6,117 bases of DNA, taken from NCBI GenBank assembly GCA_046154525.1, contig JBJXDS010000154.1, positions 1 through 6,117 of the forward strand, read 5' to 3'. Position 1 is the first letter of the stretch, and each line of letters opens with the position of its first letter. The notes beneath the pieces are model-generated. The model saw only the letters and a list, made by a program, of their open reading frames with translations, made no database searches and was not told the origin of the DNA. This DNA is from JABWCE01 sp046154525. Its GTDB lineage: Bacteria > Bacteroidota > Bacteroidia > NS11-12g > UBA9320. Below, in pieces: positions 1-6,091 of this stretch. Position numbers and translations under genes: made by a program.

Positions 1-2025
1 ATTAGTTGGCAAATTATTGGCTATTCCCAACAAAGCTTTAAGAGTAAAAATTTGATAATCTTCCACCCCGTTTTCGGCAGCATACCCTTGTCGCAAATCA
101 TTAATAATATTATATAAATCGGGGTGATTGCTCACCCGCGATGGTCGTGTTCTTTCTTTTCCTGAACGGGTTGGTTTTAGTTTTTCAAAATCAATTTCAG
201 CATTTACTTTTGTTTGCATATAACCCAAGGCTGAAAATTCTTTGGTACAATATTTAAAGCACTGAAGCTGGACATAAAATGATCTGTTGGCAAATTCCAG
301 AGCTTTTGTGATGGTTTCTTTTATCGCTTTATTCTCAGTACTTATAAAAAATCCTTTCAACGGATTTATAAGTAATTCTTCGATTTTTGTTTCAAAATAT
401 GCAGCCCCTTTTTTTAAGCGTTCTTTTAAAAATTCATTGTTTTCGGGCAAATCGGTCTGAGGCAATATTTCTTTTATCTGTTTTTTAAAAGTAGCCAAAA
501 CACTCCCAATTTCCTTATCAGCATTGATAAGCATTTGAGTTATGGATTGAATTGTTTTACTATCAATGGGTGGCGAATTATCTGATAACTGCTTGTGCAA
601 ATTCATCAATGGCCGGTTGAGTTGGTTAAAATCCAACAAATCCATTAACAGTGATTCCTGATAATCAAATTTGGCCTGATGAAGTTCTGTTTCACTTAGG
701 TTTTCGGTGGAGATGGATTTGTTAAATTGATTAATATTATAATCTAAACGGATGCTTTTATTCCCAATAGGAGTGCTTAAAATAATTCCCTCCAAAGTGC
801 GGCAACGACTTAAAGCCACATACACCTGCCCACTGCTAAAGGCAGCCTGAGCATCAATAATTACTTTGTCAAATGTTAATCCCTGGCTTTTATGAATGGT
901 AATGGCATAGGCCAGTTTTAAAGGAAATTGGGTAAAGGAACCTATTTCTTTTTCATCAATACTTTTCGTTTCGGAATTAAGGCTGTATTTAATATTGGTC
1001 CACGTTTCTTTGCCTACTTCTATATTTTCTAATACATCTGTCGATACCGTTATATTATCATTATCTATTTTAACAATCTTGCCAATCTTGCCATTAAAAA
1101 ACCTTTTTTCTTTGGCGGTATCATTTTTAAGAAACATGACTTGTGCCCCCAGTTTCAATTCCAATCTTTCATCCGTTGGGTAACTGTATTCCGAAAAATC
1201 CCCCGTTACATCAGCTTTATAAAAATAAGATTTGCCTTCCAGGCGTTCCAATCGGTCGGCATTAATATTTTTGGCGGTAATATTATGACTCGAAAGAGTG
1301 ATATAACCTTCGTCTTCATTGTCTTCAAATACCCTTGGATTAAGGCGGCTATTGAGTAATTCATAGGTTTCATCATCCATCATATTATTTCTTACTTTAT
1401 TTAGTAAGTCAATAAATATGCTATCGCTTTGCCTGAAAATATGTTTGAGTTCTACAATCACCGGAAAATTTTCCTTTAAGGCATTACTGCTAAAAAAGAA
1501 AATCGTTTCATAATAATCCGATAGCAATTGCCATTCTTCATCTTTGGCTACGGGAGCCAATTGGTTTATATCACCAATCAACAACAATTGCACACCACCA
1601 AAGGGTTTGTAGCGGTTTCTAAACTGTCGCAACACCGAATCAATAGCATCCAGCACATCAGAGCGTACCATGCTTATTTCATCTATTACAAGCAGGTCGA
1701 TACTTTTTATAAGATTAATTTTATCCCTCGAAAATTTCTTTGGCTCAACGGCTGTATGGTTGGGAACAAAGGGTGAAAATGGCAATTGAAACAAAGAGTG
1801 GATGGTAACTCCTCCCGCATTTATAGCTGCCACACCTGTAGGAGCAACAATCGTAATCCGCTTGGGGGTATTTTTCTTTAAACGGTGCAGAAACGTGGTT
1901 TTTCCGGTTCCGGCTTTTCCGGTTAAAAAAACCGAGCGGTTGGTATTTACCACATAATCAAAGGCCATATCCAGTTGCGGATTGGATTGGGTATTGGTTT
2001 CTACTTGGTTTTTACTAATTATCAT
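1..2025 (-). CDS. PIF1/RecD-like SF1 helicase, HRDC-type C-terminus, truncated by window edge
   Basis: This is an ATP-dependent DNA helicase of superfamily 1 (PIF1/RecD2-like group), expected to act in the cytoplasm in DNA replication, repair or recombination. The frame reads from ATG at 2025 through 675 codons without a stop to base 1, so the C-terminus is missing. An in-frame TAA at 2043-2041 limits the N-terminus; the only alternative start is a TTG at 2040. Motifs seen: Walker A GKAGTGKTT (residues 36-44), APTGVAA (61-67), Walker B LLVIDEISMV (111-120), motif III GDINQLAPV (151-159), the FRQ motif (197-199), YAITIHKSQGLTFD (373-386) and VYVALSRCRTLEGI (401-414). Residues about 430-630 form a less conserved, lysine-rich linker. 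From about 635 the sequence (LYNIINDLRQGYA, then a segment ending LP) resembles the start of an HRDC domain, as in Bacteroidota helicases of this type that often end in HRDC or helix-turn-helix modules. No convincing TAnnTTTG promoter is visible in 2026-2166. Helicase identity is very secure; the exact subfamily is inferred. Confidence 0.95.
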   Translation of the reverse strand, partial: MIISKNQVETNTQSNPQLDMAFDYVVNTNRSVFLTGKAGTGKTTFLHRLKKNTPKRITIVAPTGVAAINAGGVTIHSLFQLPFSPFVPNHTAVEPKKFSRDKINLIKSIDLLVIDEISMVRSDVLDAIDSVLRQFRNRYKPFGGVQLLLIGDINQLAPVAKDEEWQLLSDYYETIFFFSSNALKENFPVIVELKHIFRQSDSIFIDLLNKVRNNMMDDETYELLNSRLNPRVFEDNEDEGYITLSSHNITAKNINADRLERLEGKSYFYKADVTGDFSEYSYPTDERLELKLGAQVMFLKNDTAKEKRFFNGKIGKIVKIDNDNITVSTDVLENIEVGKETWTNIKYSLNSETKSIDEKEIGSFTQFPLKLAYAITIHKSQGLTFDKVIIDAQAAFSSGQVYVALSRCRTLEGIILSTPIGNKSIRLDYNINQFNKSISTENLSETELHQAKFDYQESLLMDLLDFNQLNRPLMNLHKQLSDNSPPIDSKTIQSITQMLINADKEIGSVLATFKKQIKEILPQTDLPENNEFLKERLKKGAAYFETKIEELLINPLKGFFISTENKAIKETITKALEFANRSFYVQLQCFKYCTKEFSALGYMQTKVNAEIDFEKLKPTRSGKERTRPSRVSNHPDLYNIINDLRQGYAAENGVEDYQIFTLKALLGIANNLPTN

Positions 2026-2166
2026 CTTAGGTTTTGGCAATTATTTTTTAAAATTTCAGATATCTATTTTCCGCCAAACGCTTTTAATATGAGTTTGATT
2101 CCGACAGTTTTTTTTCAATGAAATTCCTATTTTTCATCAACAAATAAACTAAAAAAAGGGATTATG

Positions 2167-2200
2167 GGTAAAAGATGTGTTTTTATACTTTTCTTTTACC
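2167..2200 (-). terminator. Hairpin after the DUF4139 gene, candidate terminator
   Basis: A perfect 9-bp inverted repeat (GGTAAAAGA at 2167-2175, TCTTTTACC at 2192-2200) encloses a 16-nt loop. It begins 3 nt after the stop codon of the upstream minus-strand gene. Nine bases past the stem, in the direction of transcription, is a run of seven T (complement of 2151-2157). Position and T-tract fit an intrinsic terminator, but the stem is AT-rich and the loop is long, so it would be weak. It might instead be an mRNA 3'-end stabilising hairpin. Confidence 0.4.
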
Positions 2201-2203
2201 AAC

Positions 2204-3790
2204 TCAGTTAGTCCTCACCACTACAGTATAAGTATACCTAATAATCTTTTCCTCTCCGGCTTTTACAAATGTTTCCCATCTCAAGGCCGTTGATTTATTA
2301 AGGTAGTTGCTGTAATTTATTTTATCAGTTTTTTTCCAGTCCACATTTGATTTTAGAAGTTCACCAGATACCAAACGATTTACATTCATTTTTACATCTT
2401 TGGACTTATAATTTTTAATTTTTATTTCAGCTTCCACGGTAATGAGGTCATATTGAATTTCTCCCCGTTTACGAACATTGGTTTTGCGGTCAATTTCCCG
2501 TTCAGTTTGAGAAACTTTAATATCAGGGCTTTCAGTTAGTTTCAGGCTGTTGTCGCCTTTCATGGGGGTATAACTCAAAATGTCCTGACTTATAGGTTTT
2601 TTATTTCCTTTTTCATTACTTACAACAAAACACAATCCTGCTGTCCATGGGTATTTGGTTTGGTTGCTCAGTTTCAGTGAATGATAGGTTTTGGCATTGG
2701 GTTCTTCAGTAGCATATATTTGATATACATAATTTTCAAAATTATAAGCACTCATATCGGTTAAATTCACTTGGTAAATATGCTCAAAACTGATTTCGGC
2801 TTTAAAAAGTTCCATTTGTGCCCGGGAGCCTTTGGGCAGATTCAGGTTTTTTAAAATATAAAAAAATAAATCTTCGGTGCTTTCGCCATCCACGCCATCT
2901 CCTTCTTTAGAGGCAGGTTCGGCTTCACTTACATCAGAAAAAGTACCTTTATAAAGTTGTGTATTATCATATTTTCCTCCTCCATCACCATAATCCCAGC
3001 TAATTGAGGGCAAAAAATCAACCAACCACGCTAATTTATTGGCATCTTTAAAATTGGCATTGCCCACCACAAAACTTACGTCCGTGTTTTTAATATCCTC
3101 GGCATCGTTTTTTACCTGGGCTTGTAAAGTAAGAATTCCTTTATTTTCAGAAGTAAGTTCCAATAAATAATTCGGGTTCCAGCCAAGCCCGTCTTGCAGG
3201 TACATCATGTTCAGGGTTTGGGGTTTGCTTTCGGTAAATTCTACCGATACTACTTTTTTCTTTTCGTAAGTTGTAACCGTATTCACAGGATTTTCGGCAA
3301 AGCCAATGCGCTTAATATCTTCGATGCGGATGGTTTGCCATACTTGTGATACCGTTGACCCTGTAAATATTGGTTTAAGTGTAACAAAGGCCGGGATAAA
3401 CCATGTTTTGGTTTCTTCATCGTATTCTTTTGAAAATGACTGCACCGTTCCTTCCACCGTTTCGGTCGGACTTAAAAAAATGAAAACTTTTTTATTGAGA
3501 TTGGCTTTTAAAATTTCGTAATGGTTGAGCGGCAATCCTTGCTTCTCGACGTTTTGTTCATCGCTGGTCACCATTTTTATCCCCGGGCTTTGAAACCATA
3601 GTGTGCCAAACAGGGCCCGTGGAATTTCACCTTCCAATTGATAAATAGTTCCTTTGGGGGTGACTGTCCCCGACTTTATAAAAAATGCTTTATTGTTTTT
3701 AAAAACGGAAACAGACTTCGTTTGGAGTTGGGCTTTTGCAAAAAGGGTAAAGGCAAAAATGGATGCGAGAAGGAGGATTGATTTTTTCAT
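2204..3790 (-). CDS. Secreted DUF4139-family protein of unknown function
   Basis: This 528-residue protein starts with a typical Sec signal peptide: MKK, a hydrophobic core at residues 5-17, then AKA followed by Gln, consistent with signal peptidase I cleavage after residue 20. There is no lipobox cysteine and no further membrane segment, so it is probably periplasmic or secreted. The C-terminal two thirds match the DUF4139 pattern: YLQDGLGWNPNYLLEL (197-212), LTLQAQVKNDAEDIKNTDVSFVVGN (220-244), LSNQTKYPWTAGL (374-386), DILSYTPMKGDNSLKL (403-418) and a C-terminal strand ending RYTYTVVVR. The N-terminal part is weakly conserved and takes the place of the DUF4140/coiled-coil part of MuiA-like relatives. 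An acidic, low-complexity stretch (about 285-307) looks like a flexible insertion. No enzymatic function is known to me for the family. A 17-codon upstream extension to 3841 is open, but I chose the ATG at 3790 because it gives a proper signal peptide and the extension covers the promoter. Confidence 0.85.
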   Translation of the reverse strand: MKKSILLLASIFAFTLFAKAQLQTKSVSVFKNNKAFFIKSGTVTPKGTIYQLEGEIPRALFGTLWFQSPGIKMVTSDEQNVEKQGLPLNHYEILKANLNKKVFIFLSPTETVEGTVQSFSKEYDEETKTWFIPAFVTLKPIFTGSTVSQVWQTIRIEDIKRIGFAENPVNTVTTYEKKKVVSVEFTESKPQTLNMMYLQDGLGWNPNYLLELTSENKGILTLQAQVKNDAEDIKNTDVSFVVGNANFKDANKLAWLVDFLPSISWDYGDGGGKYDNTQLYKGTFSDVSEAEPASKEGDGVDGESTEDLFFYILKNLNLPKGSRAQMELFKAEISFEHIYQVNLTDMSAYNFENYVYQIYATEEPNAKTYHSLKLSNQTKYPWTAGLCFVVSNEKGNKKPISQDILSYTPMKGDNSLKLTESPDIKVSQTEREIDRKTNVRKRGEIQYDLITVEAEIKIKNYKSKDVKMNVNRLVSGELLKSNVDWKKTDKINYSNYLNKSTALRWETFVKAGEEKIIRYTYTVVVRTN

Positions 3791-3806
3791 AATAATTTGG
3801 ACAATA

Positions 3807-3814
3807 CAAATGTA
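3807..3814 (-). promoter_or_regulatory. Candidate -7 box of the DUF4139 gene promoter
   Basis: The minus strand reads TACATTTG here, an exact match to the Bacteroidota -7 consensus TAnnTTTG, ending 16 nt before the ATG at 3790. Transcription would begin near 3800, leaving a leader of about 10 nt. No TTTG lies at the usual 19-21 nt spacing: the nearest upstream TTTG is only 14 nt away and a TTG is 24 nt away. The -33 element is therefore poor, and the call rests on the -7 match and its placement. Confidence 0.5.
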
Positions 3815-3844
3815 AAGTATCAAGTTGACAAATCTGAGCAATCA

Positions 3845-3883
3845 TCCCCCTTCGCCATTTCGCAGCCAAACACACAAGGGGGA
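3845..3883. repeat. Inverted repeat with C5/G5 arms in the divergent intergenic region
   Basis: TCCCCCTT (3845-3852) and AAGGGGGA (3876-3883) form perfect 8-nt inverted arms around a 23-nt spacer. The G-rich arm continues as AGGGGGACTTTCA, which resembles AGGGGGCTTTGA at 3956-3967, so the two are probably degenerate pieces of the same intergenic element. I recall multi-copy intergenic sequences with C5/G5 tracts in Bacteroidota genomes, but copy number cannot be tested within this window. It lies upstream of both divergent promoters and could also be a regulator binding site. Confidence 0.4.
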
Positions 3884-3940
3884 CTTTCACCCGTAAGCAT
3901 TTTCAAATCTTCAAATTTCTATTTTCCAACCACAATTATT

Positions 3941-3967
3941 CCCTCTTTGGGGGTTAGGGGGCTTTGA
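3941..3967. repeat. G-tract-rich intergenic repeat fragment upstream of gcvT
   Basis: The segment reads CCCTCTTTGGGGG, then TTA, then GGGGGCTTTGA. It carries two G5 tracts and an internal imperfect CCCTCTTTGGGGG palindrome, in sharp contrast to the AT-rich sequence around it. Its last 12 bases resemble the right arm at 3877-3889. The TTTG proposed as the gcvT -33 element lies inside it. Identity as a dispersed repeat is inferred from composition and the second partial copy. Confidence 0.35.
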
Positions 3968-3977
3968 CTTATCTTCG
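3946..3977 (+). promoter_or_regulatory. Candidate promoter of gcvT (Bacteroidota type)
   Basis: TTTG at 3946-3949 (-33 element) and TATCTTCG at 3970-3977 (-7 element, one mismatch to TAnnTTTG) are separated by 20 nt, within the usual 19-21 nt spacing. Transcription would start around 3982-3984, giving a leader of only about 10 nt before the ATG at 3994. The short A-rich leader without a Shine-Dalgarno sequence is normal for the phylum. No glycine riboswitch fits in this short leader or is recognisable upstream. Confidence 0.6.
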
Positions 3978-3993
3978 CTGCAAAAATTAAAAA

Positions 3994-5088
3994 ATGTCAG
4001 ATTCTCAAACTCTAAAATTAGTACCATTAAATGATGTACACATAGCCGCCGGAGGAAAAATGGTTCCTTTTGCAGGGTTCAATATGCCTGTTCAATACAG
4101 TGGTTTATTACCCGAACACCATGCTGTGCGAAATAATGTAGGTATTTTCGATGTGTCGCACATGGGCGAATTTCGGTTGAAAGGCCCGGGGGTTTTGGAT
4201 TTGTTACAGCGTGTTACAAGCAATGATGTTTCAAAACTAACGGATGGCAAAGTACAATACAGTTGCCTGCCCAATGATACCGGAGGAATAGTGGATGACC
4301 TGTTGGTTTACCGCTGGACTGAAAACGAATATTATTTGGTGGTAAATGCCGGAAATATAGATAAAGACTGGGATTGGATAAGCAAACACAATACTGGCGG
4401 AGTAGAAATGCTGAACATGAGTGACGGCATGAGTTTATTAGCAGTACAGGGACCAAATGCTATCAAAGTTTTACAAAAACTGACCGATGTAAATCTTTCA
4501 GAAATGGAATATTATACCTTTAAAATGGGAATTATGGCCGGAAAAGCCGATACCATAATTTCAAATACAGGTTACACAGGAGCGGGAGGTTTTGAAATTT
4601 ACATGAAGAACGACGATGCTGAACATTTTTGGAATGCTATATTAGAAGCCGGAAAAGAATTTGGAATAATACCAGCCGGATTGGGAGCAAGAGATACCCT
4701 TAGATTAGAAAAAGGATTTTGCTTATACGGGCATGATATAAATGACGAGACTTCTCCCATTGAAGCAGGATTGGGTTGGATTACTAAATTTGAAAAAGAA
4801 TTTACCAATTCGGCTTATCACAAAGCAATTAAAGAAAATAAACCTACTAAAAAATTGGTTGGTTTTGATTTAATAGAACGAGGAATCCCTCGCCAATACT
4901 ACAAAATAACCGATGGCAAAGGCAACGAAATTGGAGAAGTAACCAGCGGAACCCAAAGCCCAAGTTTAAATAAACCTATTGGAATGGGCTATGTAAAAAG
5001 CGACTATTCAAAACCCGGTAGCGAAATATTTATAGAAATACGCGGAAAAGAGTTGAAAGCTGAAGTGGTTAAATTACCATTTTTATAG
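3994..5088 (+). CDS. gcvT: Aminomethyltransferase, glycine cleavage system T-protein
   Basis: This is the T-protein of the glycine cleavage system. It takes the aminomethyl group carried on lipoylated H-protein, releases ammonia and passes the one-carbon unit to tetrahydrofolate as 5,10-methylene-THF, in the cytoplasm. The 364-residue length equals that of the E. coli protein as I recall it, and the whole sequence aligns by eye: EHHAVRNNVGIFDVSHMGEF (41-60), GGIVDDLLVYRW (97-108), LLAVQGPNA (148-156), NTGYTGAGGFEIY (191-203), GLGARDTLRLEKG (229-241) and EVTSGTQSPSLNKPIGMGYV (315-334). The catalytic aspartate corresponds to Asp101, and folate-contacting positions known from T-protein structures appear to be kept as Tyr194, Glu201 and Arg233. 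The usual TGYTGE is TGYTGA here (residue 197). Genes for the H- and P-proteins are not in the window; dispersed gcv genes are common in Bacteroidota. A FabK/NMO-like flavoenzyme gene follows after 55 bp. Confidence 0.97.
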   Translation: MSDSQTLKLVPLNDVHIAAGGKMVPFAGFNMPVQYSGLLPEHHAVRNNVGIFDVSHMGEFRLKGPGVLDLLQRVTSNDVSKLTDGKVQYSCLPNDTGGIVDDLLVYRWTENEYYLVVNAGNIDKDWDWISKHNTGGVEMLNMSDGMSLLAVQGPNAIKVLQKLTDVNLSEMEYYTFKMGIMAGKADTIISNTGYTGAGGFEIYMKNDDAEHFWNAILEAGKEFGIIPAGLGARDTLRLEKGFCLYGHDINDETSPIEAGLGWITKFEKEFTNSAYHKAIKENKPTKKLVGFDLIERGIPRQYYKITDGKGNEIGEVTSGTQSPSLNKPIGMGYVKSDYSKPGSEIFIEIRGKELKAEVVKLPFL

Positions 5089-5099
5089 AAGAGCTTTCC

Positions 5100-5132
5100 A
5101 AACCTCCGTGGTTTTTAAAACCTTGGAGGTTT
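5100..5132. repeat. 33-bp near-perfect palindrome between gcvT and the flavoenzyme gene
   Basis: Arms AAACCTCC (5100-5107) and GGAGGTTT (5125-5132) enclose a second inverted pair, GGTTTT (5110-5115) and AAAACC (5117-5122), all centred on 5116. Only the two positions between the helices are unpaired or wobble (5108/5124 and 5109/5123). It starts 11 nt after the gcvT stop and ends 11 nt before the next ATG, and on the plus strand is followed by TTAATTTT. It could be an attenuating terminator, an mRNA-stabilising hairpin, or a copy of a dispersed palindromic intergenic repeat. The GGAGG in its right arm lies 14 nt from the ATG, too far for a normal ribosome binding site. Confidence 0.75.
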
Positions 5133-5143
5133 AATTTTAAAAA

Positions 5144-6091
5144 ATGCAAAACAGAATAACCCAACTTTTCAATATCCAATATCCAATAATCCAGGCTGGG
5201 ATGATTTGGTGCAGTGGCTGGGAATTGGCTTCGGCCGTTAGCAATGCAGGAGGATTAGGAATTATTGGTGCCGGAAGTATGCACCCCGAAATACTACTGG
5301 AACATATTAAAAAATGTAAAACCGCCACCAACAAACCTTTTGCAGTTAATCTCCCCTTATTATATCCTGAAATTGATAAACACCTAAATTCAATTGTAAA
5401 TGAAGGGGTAAATATTGTTTTTACTTCCGCTGGAAATCCAGCCACATTAACTCCTTTTTTAAAAGAAAAAGGAATTACCGTGGTGCATGTTATAGCCAAT
5501 GAAAAGTTTGCAAAAAAAGCCGAGGTTAGTGGAGTAGATGCCATAGTAGCCGAAGGTTTTGAAGCCGGAGGACACAACGGACGGGAAGAAACCACCACCT
5601 TATGTTTGATTCCACAAATTGTAAACACAGTAAAAATTCCGGTAATAGCAGCCGGGGGTATTGGAACCGGAAGAACCATGTTAGCAGCCATGGCTCTTGG
5701 TGCAGAAGGTGTCCAAATGGGAAGCCGGTTTGTATTGAGTGAAGAATCATCAGCCCATCAAAATTTTAAAAATGCTATTCTACAATCTTCCGATGGAAGT
5801 ACCGAGTTGTCGTTAAAGCAATTAACCCCGGTGCGATTATTAAAAAATAAATTTTATGAAGCCATAAAACAGGCCGAAACTAATTGTGCATCGAAAGAAG
5901 AATTGATGGAATTACTGGGACGTGGTCGTGCAAAGAAGGGAATGTTTGAAGGAGATTTGGTAGAAGGGGAATTAGAAATAGGCCAAATAAGCGGTTATTT
6001 AAAAACTATAAAACCTGCGGCTGAAATAATTAAGGAAATAGTGGAAGAATATAATTTTGCCTTGAAAGAATTTGAAAACAGCAGACTTTGA
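5144..6091 (+). CDS. FabK-like / nitronate monooxygenase family FMN enzyme
   Basis: This 315-residue cytoplasmic FMN-dependent TIM-barrel protein belongs to the family that includes nitronate monooxygenase (oxidises nitronates from nitroalkanes) and enoyl-ACP reductase II, FabK (last step of fatty acid elongation). Seen in order: ITQLFNIQYPIIQAGM (5-20), LASAVSNAGGLGIIGAG (28-44), PFAVNL (65-70), TSAGNP (94-99), DAIVAEGFEAGGHNG (132-146), PVIAAGGIGTGR (166-177) and GVQMGSRFVLSEES (189-202). The last two hold the FMN phosphate site. His144 lies in the family EAGGH motif, at the same number as the catalytic histidine I recall for pneumococcal FabK. Compared from memory, the N-terminus and the C-terminal IGQISGYL...AAEIIKEI segment follow FabK closely, but motif reading alone cannot decide between reductase and monooxygenase. 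The ATG at 5144 fits the family N-terminus. No separate promoter is convincing (TAATTTTA at 5132-5139 would start at the ATG), so cotranscription with gcvT through the palindrome is likely. Confidence 0.9.
   Translation: MQNRITQLFNIQYPIIQAGMIWCSGWELASAVSNAGGLGIIGAGSMHPEILLEHIKKCKTATNKPFAVNLPLLYPEIDKHLNSIVNEGVNIVFTSAGNPATLTPFLKEKGITVVHVIANEKFAKKAEVSGVDAIVAEGFEAGGHNGREETTTLCLIPQIVNTVKIPVIAAGGIGTGRTMLAAMALGAEGVQMGSRFVLSEESSAHQNFKNAILQSSDGSTELSLKQLTPVRLLKNKFYEAIKQAETNCASKEELMELLGRGRAKKGMFEGDLVEGELEIGQISGYLKTIKPAAEIIKEIVEEYNFALKEFENSRL

Noticed and set aside
995..1776. Three short plus-strand open frames (995-1183, 1141-1359, 1528-1776)
   Set aside because: All are antisense to the helicase coding sequence, which carries intact motifs through this region.
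2118..2137. Small inverted repeat ATGAAA/TTTCAT with an 8-nt loop upstream of the helicase
   Set aside because: Only six AT-rich pairs in an AT-rich gap; expected by chance.
3699..3890. 63-codon minus-strand frame across the DUF4139 start and intergenic region
   Set aside because: It overlaps the signal-peptide coding region in another frame and covers the promoter; no domain or start signal supports it.
3791..3993. Possible glycine riboswitch upstream of gcvT
   Set aside because: The predicted leader is about 10 nt and I find no conserved glycine-aptamer core in the region.
4092..4808. Short minus-strand open frames inside gcvT
   Set aside because: They overlap a full-length conserved gene on the other strand and show no protein family features.
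5137..5691. 184-codon open frame on the minus strand
   Set aside because: It lies entirely antisense to the well-supported flavoenzyme gene, and its Pro/Ala/Ser-rich product has no recognisable domain; it is a shadow frame.
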